A model generated the notes under the pieces. It ran no database searches, had not been told where the DNA came from, and worked only from the letters and a program-made list of their open reading frames with translations. A stretch of 64,000 nucleotides of DNA, taken from Streptomyces niveus (GTDB lineage Bacteria; Actinomycetota; Actinomycetes; Streptomycetales; Streptomycetaceae). Below are positions 34,701 through 43,700 of the stretch, one piece after another. The stretch's first letter is position 1, and the number at the start of each line of letters is the position of its first letter. Where the stretch lies: the NCBI RefSeq assembly GCF_002009175.1, contig NZ_CP018047.1, positions 6,634,001-6,698,000 on the forward strand, written 5' to 3'. The position numbers and the translations under genes are program-made.

Positions 34701-37303
34701 GACTGCGGCCCGGCGCGCCCGCCCACGCCGACAGCGCCTGGGCCGTGCACGCCCAGGGCCGCGTCAGCCTCGCGCCCGACGACGGCCCGGGCACCGATGG
34801 CGGCCGGAACACCACCGCCGCACCGGAGACCGGCCCCGACACCTGGACCCGGTCGGTGCCGGGCACGGAGCTGTACGAACACCTCGACCGCCTTGCCTAC
34901 GGGCTGGGGCCCGCCTTCCGCTGGATCCGGGAACTGCGGCTGCGGGACGACCGGGTCGAGGCGGATGTCCGCGTGCCGGACTTCCTCGACCCGGCAGGAC
35001 GCCCGGCCAGGACCGTACTGATCGACGTCTGCGTACAGACCGCCATCGGGGTCTCCGTCCTGGGGATGAACGCGCTGGACGGACTGCTGCTGCCCTTCCG
35101 CGCCGACCGCGCCGTGTTCCGCCCGGTCGACCGTGTGCCGCGCACCGCGCGCGTACGGGCCACCGTGCGCTCGACCGCCGACCCCACGGCCACCGACCCG
35201 AGCGCCCTGCTCGACGTCCGGATCGAGGACACCGAAGGGCGCCCGCTGGTCGAACTCACCGGTCTCGAACTGCGCAGAGTGGCACCGCACCTGGTGACCG
35301 GCACCGGGGCTCCCGCCACCGTCCACAACCAGTCGTGGCAGCCGCTCGACGGCACGGCCGACGGCGCATCGCGGGCGGGGACCGGCGACCCGCTGCCGGA
35401 GCGCTGGCTGGTCCTGGGCGACCGGCAGGGCCGGTGGAAGTCCGCCGTGACCGCACTGGAGGCGCGCGGCGCCCACTGCGCCGTACTACTGGACGGCGCC
35501 GCCGAGACCATCGAGGACCCCACGCGCACGGTCCTTTCCGTGACCGATCCCGCCGATCCCGAAGCGGTGGCCGCCGCGCTGAGCCGGTGGAGCGCCGGAG
35601 GACCGGAAGGCGACCCCGCCGCCGGGCCGCTCGGCGTCCTGCACTGTCTCGGACTCGACCTCACCGGGGCCGAACCCGACGCCGTCCTCCTGCGCCGAGC
35701 CCTGGGCGCCGTCCCCGCGCTGCTCCAGGCCCTGGACAGGCGTGGGTGGGCCCCGCCCGCGCTGCTCGCCCTGGTCACCGCCGGGGCCGTGGCCGCCGAC
35801 GGGCCCGCGTCCGCACCCCACCCCCAGCAGTTCACGCTCTGGGGAGCGGGACGCGGCGCCGTGCACGAACTGCCCGACACCGACGTCCGGCTCGTCGACA
35901 CCGACCCCGGCGGATCACTCGAAACGCTCGCCGAAGTACTGGCGCGGCCGGCCGCCGAGGCCTCCGAGACCGTGCTGCGCGCCGGCCGGATCCTCGTACC
36001 ACGCCTGGGGAACCGGCGCACCACGGCAGGTGAGGAGTTCACCGCGCGCCCCGACGGGAGCTATCTGATCACCGGCGGGCTCGGCGCCCTCGGCCTCGAC
36101 ACGGCACGCTGGCTCGCCGGGCACGGCGCGCGGCATCTCGTGCTCGCCGGCCGCGGCGCACCCGGCGAGGAAGCCCTGCGAACCCTCACCGAACTGGAGA
36201 GCGCCGGCACCCGCTGTCTCGTGGTGGCTGCCGACATCGCCGAACCCGCCGACACCGACCGCCTCATGAAGGAGATACGGAACGCGGGAGCGCCCCTTCG
36301 CGGTGTCTTCCACGCCGCCGGAGTGGTCGAGGACGCGATGCTGTCGGGCCTGCGCTGGGACGCCTTCGACCGGGTGCTCGCCGCCAAGACGGCCGGCGCC
36401 TGGAACCTCCACCGCGCCACGCTGGACGAGGACCTGGACCACTTCGTCCTCTACTCCTCGACGGCCGCACTGCTGGGCTCCGCCGGACAGGCGCACTACG
36501 CGGCGGGCAACGCCTTCCTCGACGCCCTCGCCCACCACCGCGCGGGCCGGGGGCTCCCCGCCCTCAGCATCGGCTGGGGTCCTGTCACCGCGGGCATGAC
36601 GGCCCGGCTCGACCGGCGCCACCGGGACAGGATGGCCGCCGCCGGATTCACGCTCGTCGACCCCCGCCGGGTCCTCACGGCCCTCGGCCGGCTGCTCGCG
36701 GAGGGCACCCACGACCCCGCGCACGGCGTGTTCGAACTCGACTGGGAGACCCATCTCGCGCGCTTCCCACCGGACCGGCGACCGGCCAACCGCCCGCGTA
36801 CGGCGGCCGCTCCCGCCACCCGCCGCCCCGCGGACGCGCCCTCACCGGTGGAACTGCTGAGGGAGTGGGACACCTCCGGCGAGCCGAGGCGCAGGGAGCT
36901 GACCACCGCGTACCTGGCACGGACGCTCACCCACCGGGTCGGCGTCGACACCGCCGCCCTGGACGGCGCCGCCTCGCTCACGGCACTGGGCGTCGACTCG
37001 ATGATCGCCATCGAGATCCGCGGCCAGGTGCGCGCCGACGTCGGCGTCGACCTGCCGCTGTCGCTGCTGCTGGAGGACGAGCCGGTGAGCCGTGTGGAGG
37101 ACGCCCTGCACGCGGAACTCGCGCGGGTACGCCCGGCAGGGTCCCCGGCCGCCGCCGACGCCCACACCGCACCACCGGCCGACCACGCCGGGCGGCTGAC
37201 CGCCGAGGCCGCCGGCGAACTCCTCGCGACCCTGCACCACTTGGACAGCGCCGGACTGGCCGCCGTCGCCGCCCTGCTCGCCGTACCGGAAATGGAGGGC
37301 TGA
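31700..37303 (+). CDS. Type I polyketide synthase, KS-AT-DH-KR-ACP
   Basis: This 1867-residue module has, in order: KS (about 10-435; Cys184 in TACSTS, His320, His356); AT (530-830; Ser625 in AGHSLGE, HAFH at 726-729, malonyl-type); DH (905-1195; HVLLGRIVVP at 936-945, Asp1109 in DVCVQ, apparently active); structural plus catalytic KR (1205-1640; GGLGALG, Tyr1600, Asp1545 at the B-type position); and ACP (1735-1800; Ser1767). It should add one malonyl unit and reduce it to an alkene. It is the only PKS protein here with its own working AT. The next gene starts four bases after its stop. Confidence 0.95.
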   Translation: MTDELTDSALGLVAVVGMAGRFPGAGDLDRFWANVVAGRHAMRDLTDDELRASGVDSGWLDHPGYVKTAAVLDDADRFDAGLFDISPREAALMDPQHRVFLETCWEALEHAGRLTPYGGSSVGVFGGAGGVLAGYLPDVLGTGGRFADSTASLEHLGNDKDFLATRVSYKLGLTGPGLTVQTACSTSLVAVHLACQSLLLGECDTAVAGGVTVRVPSLAGYLHQDQGILSPDGRCRPFDAAARGTVFGSGAGAVVLRPLSAALRDRDTVYAVIRGTAVNNDGGDKTSYGASTVDGQLAAMRQALTVAEIPPATIGYVEAHGTGTLLGDPLEVTAIRRALGDGAACAVGSVKALVGHLEAAAGIAGLIKTVQALHHGVIPPSPHVSELNPRLRLDGSALYINREPVPWGSGPRRAAVNSLGIGGTNAFAVLEQAPVPAAETSAALPREVITVSAKTDESLDAAVGRWAGRLRSADDGELADLAHTSQVGRRRLPRRVSVLAATPGEAADELTAWLERRPGKAVRATRTSAPRIAFLFSGQGGQYPAMAAELHERHGGFRDSVDRRAALFHELTGVHPRDALCDRDPAPGLLNRAEILQPALFLFQIALFELWTSWGVRPHAVAGHSLGEYAAACAAGVFTAEDGLRLVAERGAVIAGAAAPGGMIAVRCPDAGQLRELIRPHGDDLAVGGHNAPELFSLSGTAEALAQVRARCRELRWAVVELDVTHAFHSPLMAPAAEALREAAGRIPHHPPRLPFVISGPADCGARPGAVDGDYWARQLVSTVRFNDTLDTLHADGVTTFLEIGPGNALTGFGRARRTADTSWLPGPDSRRSAWDTLQQSLVQLDADGARVDWEAFQAPLNRRRTAAPTYPFARERHWIADGGSTAPRASAPRAAAHSLPAGDLTALRRIALPGSRQRRWESGADTRAPEFLGDHVLLGRIVVPGAYHTACLLEAYAGRRPVLVEDLVFPRALVLDDEPGSLQIVLDEARDGVSDARVLGLRPGAPAHADSAWAVHAQGRVSLAPDDGPGTDGGRNTTAAPETGPDTWTRSVPGTELYEHLDRLAYGLGPAFRWIRELRLRDDRVEADVRVPDFLDPAGRPARTVLIDVCVQTAIGVSVLGMNALDGLLLPFRADRAVFRPVDRVPRTARVRATVRSTADPTATDPSALLDVRIEDTEGRPLVELTGLELRRVAPHLVTGTGAPATVHNQSWQPLDGTADGASRAGTGDPLPERWLVLGDRQGRWKSAVTALEARGAHCAVLLDGAAETIEDPTRTVLSVTDPADPEAVAAALSRWSAGGPEGDPAAGPLGVLHCLGLDLTGAEPDAVLLRRALGAVPALLQALDRRGWAPPALLALVTAGAVAADGPASAPHPQQFTLWGAGRGAVHELPDTDVRLVDTDPGGSLETLAEVLARPAAEASETVLRAGRILVPRLGNRRTTAGEEFTARPDGSYLITGGLGALGLDTARWLAGHGARHLVLAGRGAPGEEALRTLTELESAGTRCLVVAADIAEPADTDRLMKEIRNAGAPLRGVFHAAGVVEDAMLSGLRWDAFDRVLAAKTAGAWNLHRATLDEDLDHFVLYSSTAALLGSAGQAHYAAGNAFLDALAHHRAGRGLPALSIGWGPVTAGMTARLDRRHRDRMAAAGFTLVDPRRVLTALGRLLAEGTHDPAHGVFELDWETHLARFPPDRRPANRPRTAAAPATRRPADAPSPVELLREWDTSGEPRRRELTTAYLARTLTHRVGVDTAALDGAASLTALGVDSMIAIEIRGQVRADVGVDLPLSLLLEDEPVSRVEDALHAELARVRPAGSPAAADAHTAPPADHAGRLTAEAAGELLATLHHLDSAGLAAVAALLAVPEMEG

Positions 37304-37306
37304 ACC

Positions 37307-40300
37307 ATGACACAACTGGCCCTGCGCAAGCGGATAGAGGCCGAGCTCCGCCGGCGCGCCGCTCCCGCACGCACCGAACACCCCCTCTCCTACGGGCAGC
37401 GCTCCATGTGGCTGCTGCACCGGCTGGACCCGGCCGGGGCCGCGTACAACATCGCCTTCGCGACGAGGGCCACCGGCGCCCTCGACCCGGCGGCGCTCCA
37501 CGACGCGCTGCGCTCCCTCGCCGGGCGGCACGAGGCGCTGCGCACCACATTCGCCGAACGCGACGGCGAGGCGCGGCAGATCGTGCACGGCTGGCTGGAG
37601 CCGGGGTTCACCGTGACCGACACGGCCGGCTGGTCCGCCGAACGGCTGGACGCAGCGGTCCGGGCGTCCTACCGGCAGCCGTTCGACGCCGTGAACGGCC
37701 CGCTGGCGCGCGCCGAGATCTTCCGTTCGGCCCCCGACGAGGCCGTGCTGCTCCTGGTGATCCACCATCTCGTCGCCGACTTCTGGTCCCTGGAACTGCT
37801 GCTCGACGAACTGGCCACCCTCTATCTGGGCGAGCGCGGGAAGGGCGAGGGCCGGCTACCCGAGGGCAACGCCCCGTACCACTCCTTCGTCAGCCGCCAG
37901 GACGCCTACCTGTCGGCCGACACGGGCGCCCGCGACGCCGCCTACTGGCACGGCCGGCTCGCCGGGGACCTCGACGTCACCCGCTGGCCGGCCTTCCGCA
38001 CCGACCCCGGGCAGGAGGGCGAGCCCGGAGCGTCGGAGTACTTCCGGCTGGACGACGAACTGGCCGCGAAGGTCTTCGCGTTCGCCCGGCGGGAGAACAC
38101 CACCCCCTACATCGTGCAGCTCACCGCGTTCCAGGCGCTGATCGCCCGCTGCACGGGGGAGAGAGACGTACGCGTCGGCGCCCCGGTCTCCGGACGTACC
38201 GACCCCGCACTCCACGGCTGTGTGGGGTACTTCACCGACCCCGTCGTACTGCGCGCCGACCTCGGCGGCGAACCGTCCTTCGCCGACCTGCTGCGCCGCA
38301 CCCGCACCACCGTCACCGAGGCGCTGGAGCACCAGGACTACCCCTTCGAGCGGCTGGTGCGGGAGCTGGCACCGCGCCGCGTACCCGGCGTGAACCCCGT
38401 CTTCCAGAGCCTGTTCGTCTATCAGAAGCCGCAGCGGTTCCCCGGCCTCGCCGCCCTGCACTGGGGTGGCCAGGACGCGGCGGACGAGACGGCGGTGCCC
38501 TGGGCCGATCTGCTGCTGCACCCCTACCGGCTGCCGCAGCAGGAAGGCCAGCTCGACCTGATGCTGGAGGTCGTGGAGGACGGGCAGCGGCTGAGGGGCG
38601 CGCTCAAATACCGCCCGGCGCTGTTCTCACAGGCCGCCGTACGCGAGCTGATCGACAGCTTCGGCGCCCTGCTGGGCGCCGCCCTGGACCATCCGGAACG
38701 CAGCGTCGCGGACCTTGCCCCGGCCACCGCCGCCCCCGGCGCCCCGCGCGCCGCCGACGCCGCACCCGAGCCCGAGATCGCGGCGGACGACAGCGTGCTG
38801 CGGCGCTTCGAGGCGTCGGCCGCCAAGCACCCCGGACGCCCCGCCGTGCGCTGCGGCGACCGTGAACTGACCTACCGCGAACTCGACCTGCTGGGCGAGC
38901 GCTGGGCCGCCGCACTGCACGCCAGGGGCGTACGCGGCGGCGACCGCGTCGCGCTCCTGATCGAGCCGTCGGTGGACACGCTCGTCGCCCTCATCGGCAC
39001 TCTCAAGGCCGGGGCCGCCTACGTCCCCCTCGACCCGCACCACCCGCCGGCCCGCCTCGCCATGCTCTTCGCCGACTGCGGCGCGTCGACCGCGCTCACC
39101 ACCCGCGCGCTCGCCCCGCTGCTCGCGGACGTCGGCCCCGGCGTCCGGGTGCTGCTCCTGGACGACGAGCCTCCCGCCGGTGAACTCCCCGCGCCCCGGC
39201 GCCCCGCACCGACGGCGCACGACCTCCTGTACACCGTCTACACCTCCGGCTCCACCGGCGTCCCCAAGGGCATCGACGTCGAGCACCGCAACGTGCTGAG
39301 CCTGCTGGAGGCGATGGGTGAGCACATCGAGCCGGACCCCGAGGCGGTGTGGACCCTGTTCCACTCCACCGCGTTCGACGTCTCCGTGTGGGAACTGTGG
39401 GGCGCCCTGCTCTCCGGCGCCTGCCTCGTGGTGATCCCCGCCGAGGTCGCCCGCGCACCCGACGCCTTCCGGCGGCTGCTCGTGGCCGAGCGGGTCACCC
39501 ACCTCAACCAGACGCCCTCCGCGCTGCATTCACTCGCCGGCGAAGTGGCGGCGGCGGGCAGCGCGGGCCTTGTGCTCCGGCACACGTTCGCGTGCGGGGA
39601 ACTCCTCTCCGCCGACCTGGGCCGCTCGGCGCTGGACTGGTGCGGCAAACTCTGGAACCTCTACGGACCGGCCGAGACGACCGTCTGTGTCACGGCCCGC
39701 GACGTGCGGCGCGAGGACTGCGGCGGGACGTCCGTCCCCGTCGGGAACCCGCTGGCCAACGCGCACATCTACATCCTCGACGGATACGGCAGGCCGCTGC
39801 CCGCCGAGGTCACCGGCGAGCTGTACATCGGCGGACAGGCCGTCGCCCGCGGCTATCTCGACCGCCCCGCGCTGCTCAAGGAGCGCTACCTCCCCGACCC
39901 CTTCACCGACGACGGCGGACGGATGTACCGCAGCGGCGACCTGGCCAGGGTCAACGCCGACGGGCTGATCGAGATCCTCGGCCGGGCCGACAACCAGGTG
40001 AAGATCAGCGGGTACCGGATCGAACTGGAGGAGATCGAGGCGGTCCTCGACCGGCAGGAGGGGGTCGACCGCTCCATCGTGCTGGTCGAGGGCGGCGGAG
40101 CCGACGTACGGCGTCTGACGGCCTGTGTGGCCCCGGACGGGCACGGCGCGCGGACCCCCGACGCGGCGGCGCTGCGTACCGCGCTCCAGGAACTGCTGCC
40201 GTCGTACATGATCCCCACGTCCTTCGTCTTCGTGGACGCCATGCCGCTCAACCCCAACCAGAAGGTGGACAGGGGCGAGCTGGCACGCCGGGTCGCGGCC

Positions 40301-40726
40301 ACCCGGACCCGGCCGGCCGACGACGTCCGCCCCGCGGGCGACAGCGTCGAACAGGCCGTGGCCGACGCGTGGCGCCAGGTGCTGCGCCAGGACGCCGTCC
40401 GGCCCGGCGACAACTTCTTCGACATCGGCGGGACCTCGCTGCTACTGCTCCAGCTCCACACGCGCCTGCTGGGGATTCCGGGGGTCACCCCGATCAGCGT
40501 CTCCGAACTCTTCGACTGTCCCTCCGTCGAGACCCAGGCCGCGCGGCTCAGCCCGGCGAGGGCGCCGTCCGGCTCCTTCCCACCGGAGGCGGAGCCGTCC
40601 GGGGGTGAGGCCGGCCGTGGGAGGGCGGCCCTGAGAAGGACGGCGAACCGGGAGGGGAACCGGGCCGCACTGCGCCGCGGCCACCGGGCCCGGCGGGACG
40701 AAACAGCGGGAGGCGACGATGTCTGA
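37307..40726 (+). CDS. Non-ribosomal peptide synthetase, C-A-PCP
   Basis: This 1139-residue module has a C domain (about 25-455; HHLVADF at 153-159), an A domain (495-1000) and a PCP (Ser1044 in DIGGTS). My reading of the A-domain pocket is D-V-W-N-F-C-L-V-C-K: close to the serine code, but with Asn for His, Cys for Ser and Cys for Asp. A serine/cysteine-like or small polar substrate is possible, so I leave it unassigned. The C-terminal tail (NRAALRRGHRARRDE) is an Arg-rich docking-like element before the next KS. ATG at 37307 has GGAGGG; the stop overlaps the next start by eight bases. Confidence 0.93.
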   Translation: MTQLALRKRIEAELRRRAAPARTEHPLSYGQRSMWLLHRLDPAGAAYNIAFATRATGALDPAALHDALRSLAGRHEALRTTFAERDGEARQIVHGWLEPGFTVTDTAGWSAERLDAAVRASYRQPFDAVNGPLARAEIFRSAPDEAVLLLVIHHLVADFWSLELLLDELATLYLGERGKGEGRLPEGNAPYHSFVSRQDAYLSADTGARDAAYWHGRLAGDLDVTRWPAFRTDPGQEGEPGASEYFRLDDELAAKVFAFARRENTTPYIVQLTAFQALIARCTGERDVRVGAPVSGRTDPALHGCVGYFTDPVVLRADLGGEPSFADLLRRTRTTVTEALEHQDYPFERLVRELAPRRVPGVNPVFQSLFVYQKPQRFPGLAALHWGGQDAADETAVPWADLLLHPYRLPQQEGQLDLMLEVVEDGQRLRGALKYRPALFSQAAVRELIDSFGALLGAALDHPERSVADLAPATAAPGAPRAADAAPEPEIAADDSVLRRFEASAAKHPGRPAVRCGDRELTYRELDLLGERWAAALHARGVRGGDRVALLIEPSVDTLVALIGTLKAGAAYVPLDPHHPPARLAMLFADCGASTALTTRALAPLLADVGPGVRVLLLDDEPPAGELPAPRRPAPTAHDLLYTVYTSGSTGVPKGIDVEHRNVLSLLEAMGEHIEPDPEAVWTLFHSTAFDVSVWELWGALLSGACLVVIPAEVARAPDAFRRLLVAERVTHLNQTPSALHSLAGEVAAAGSAGLVLRHTFACGELLSADLGRSALDWCGKLWNLYGPAETTVCVTARDVRREDCGGTSVPVGNPLANAHIYILDGYGRPLPAEVTGELYIGGQAVARGYLDRPALLKERYLPDPFTDDGGRMYRSGDLARVNADGLIEILGRADNQVKISGYRIELEEIEAVLDRQEGVDRSIVLVEGGGADVRRLTACVAPDGHGARTPDAAALRTALQELLPSYMIPTSFVFVDAMPLNPNQKVDRGELARRVAATRTRPADDVRPAGDSVEQAVADAWRQVLRQDAVRPGDNFFDIGGTSLLLLQLHTRLLGIPGVTPISVSELFDCPSVETQAARLSPARAPSGSFPPEAEPSGGEAGRGRAALRRTANREGNRAALRRGHRARRDETAGGDDV

Positions 40727-43700
40727 GCGGTACGAGGACGACCGGGCCGTGGCCGGTGAACCGGACGTACGGCCGGGCGACATCGCCGTCGTCGGGATGC
40801 ACGGCCGGTTCCCCGGGGCCCGTGACTGCGACGAGTTCTGGCGGCGCGTCAGCGCGGGCGACGACTGCGTGGGATTCCACTCGGACGCCGAACTGCGCGC
40901 GGCGGGCGTACCCGAGGCGCTGATCGGCGACGAGCGCTATGTGAAGTCGCACGGCGGTCTGGACGAACCCTTCGGCTTCGACCCCGAGTTCTTCGGTTAC
41001 AGCGCGCGTGAGGGCGAGCTGATGGACCCGCAGCAGCGGATCTTCCTGGAGACGGCCTGGGAACTGCTGGAGATGACGGGATACGCCGGCACCCCCGGTG
41101 AACCCGTCGTCGGTGTGTTCGCCGGGGCGTCCATGAACACCTATCTCACCAACGTCCTCGCCCGGAGCGTCGATCTGCTGTCCCTCGAGGGCACCGAGAT
41201 CATGCTGACGAACGACAAGGACTACCTGCCGACGCGGGTCTCCTACAAGCTCGGCCTCACCGGCCCGAGCGTCAACGTGCAGAGCGGCTGTTCCACCTCG
41301 CTGGTGGCGGTCCACCTGGCGGTCCAGAGCCTGGTGGGCGGCGAGTGCGACATCGCCCTGGCGGGCGGCGTCTCGGTCCATGTCTCGCCGAGGCCCGGAT
41401 ATCTGTACCAAGAGGGCCTGATGTTCTCGCCCGACGGCCGCTGCCGCCCCTTCGACTCCGAGGCGTCGGGCACCGCCTTCGGCGACGGTGTGGGCATCGT
41501 CGCGCTCAAGCGGCTGGGTGACGCGCTGGACGACGGCGATCAGATCCTCGCCGTGGTCAAGGGCACCGCGGTCAACAACGACGGGTCCCGCAAGGTGGGC
41601 TTCACCGCGCCCGGCGTCGCCGGACAGAGTGACGTCATCACCGAGGCACACGCGGTCGCCGAGGTGCCGAGCAGGTCCATCGGCTACATGGAGGCGCACG
41701 GTACGGGCACCGCCCTGGGCGACCCGGTCGAATTCGCCGCGCTGCGCGAGGCGTTCGGGTCGGACACCTCCGACACCGCCTTCTGCGCCCTCGGTTCGGT
41801 GAAGGCCAACGTCGGGCATCTCGCCGGGGCCGCCGGAATCGCCGGATTCATCAAGGCCGTTCTCGCGGTGCGCCACGGGATGATTCCCCCACACCCCCAC
41901 TTCACCTCCCCGCACCCCGAACTGGAGCTGGACAAGAGCCCCTTCTACATCAGCGACCGGCTCCTGCCCTGGCCGTCCGACGGCGGACCCCGCCGCGCGG
42001 GCGTCAGCTCCTTCGGTATGGGCGGGACCAACGCGCACGCCGTCCTGGAGGAGCCGCCCCCCGCCCGGCCCGCCGGGACCGCCCCGGGCGGCCCGTCCCT
42101 CATACCCGTCAGCGCCGCGACACCAGGAGCACTCGGGACCGCTCTCGCCGCGCTCGCCGACCGGCTCGAGAGCGCGGACGCCCCCTCGCTGGCCGACACC
42201 GCCCACACACTGCGCACCGGTCGGCGCGCCTTCCCGCACCGGTACGCCGTGCGCGCCACGACGCACCGTGAGGCGGCCGACCGACTCAGGGCCGCCGCCC
42301 GGCTGCCGCACGCACAGGCCGTCGGGTTCGCGCCGCCCGTCACCCTCGTGCTGGGCGGTACGCCGGACACCGGCCTCGCCGCGCTCGCGGCCGAGGTCCA
42401 CCAGGTGCGCACGACGCTGGAGCGGGCGGCACGGCTGCTCGCCGACAGCGGCGTCCCCGACGCCCTGGTCACCGCCGCCGTGTCCGGAGCACCCGCCGGA
42501 CCGGGCGATCCGGCGGTACGGGACATCGCCGGGTTCCTGTCCGCGTACGCCCACGCCACGCTGTGGACCGGCTCCGGGCTGCGGCCCGCGACCGTGGCCG
42601 GCGCCGGGGCGGGTGAGCTGGCCGCCGCCTGCGTGGCCGGAGTGCTGACCCTCGCGGAGGCGCTGGCCGTCCTCGCCCACCGCGCCGGATTCGCCGCGCG
42701 TCCACCCCGGCCGGGAACCGGCCCAGGACGCACCTCCCTCCTCTCGGCCGTGTCCGGCGCGCCGTTCGACCCCGCCACGGCGGGAGCGGAGCACTGGACC
42801 GAGGACATCTGGACGGCCGGCCGGCTGCCCGAAGCGGTGGCCGCCGGGGCGCCCGAGGACGGCATCGTCCTGACCGCCGGTCTCGACCCCGTACTCACCT
42901 CGGCCGTACGCACCCGGACCGCCGGCACCCTCGTCACTGTCCCCGGCACGGCCGGCTCCGCCGAGCTGACGCCGGAACACCTTCTCGACACGGCCGGACG
43001 GTTGTGGACCGCCGGCGTCGAGGTGGACTGGACGCGCTGGACGGGCGGCGCCCCGCGCCGGGTGCCCCTGCCGACCCATCCCCTGGAACGCCGCAGGCTG
43101 GTCCGGGAGCCCGAGGCCCCCGCCGATCCCGCGCGGCAACGGACCGACGACCCCGAGCGGTGGCTGTACACCGAGTCCTGGCAACGCGCCGGATCCCTGC
43201 GGCGCGACACCGCCCCGCCGACCGGCCGGTGGCTCCTCTTCGAGGACGAGGGCGGCGTGGGGGAGGGGCTGCGCGCCGCGCTCGCCGGGCACGGCATCGA
43301 CGCCGTGGCCGTACGGGCGGGCGACCGCTACGCGCGCACCGGCCCGAGCGCCTTCACCCTCGACCCCGACGATCCCGACGGCCCGCGCGCCCTGTTCGCC
43401 GCGCTGGCGGCCGAGGGCGGGGTGCCGGACCGGATCGTGCATCTCTGGACACTCGACGACGAGGACGGGGCGAGCGGTGAACCGCCCACCCCCGAGCGGT
43501 TCGAGCGTGCCCAGCGGCGCGGACTGTACTCGGTACTGGAGACGGCGACCGCCGTCTCCGGCACGCCCCGCACCGGCGGGACGCGGATCTCCGTCGTCGC
43601 CCGCGGGCTGTTCGACGTCCTCGGCGGCGAGCGGCCCGATCCCGCCACCAGCACGGTGACGGCCGCGGCCAGGGTGGTGCCCCAGGAGTTCACGGGCATC

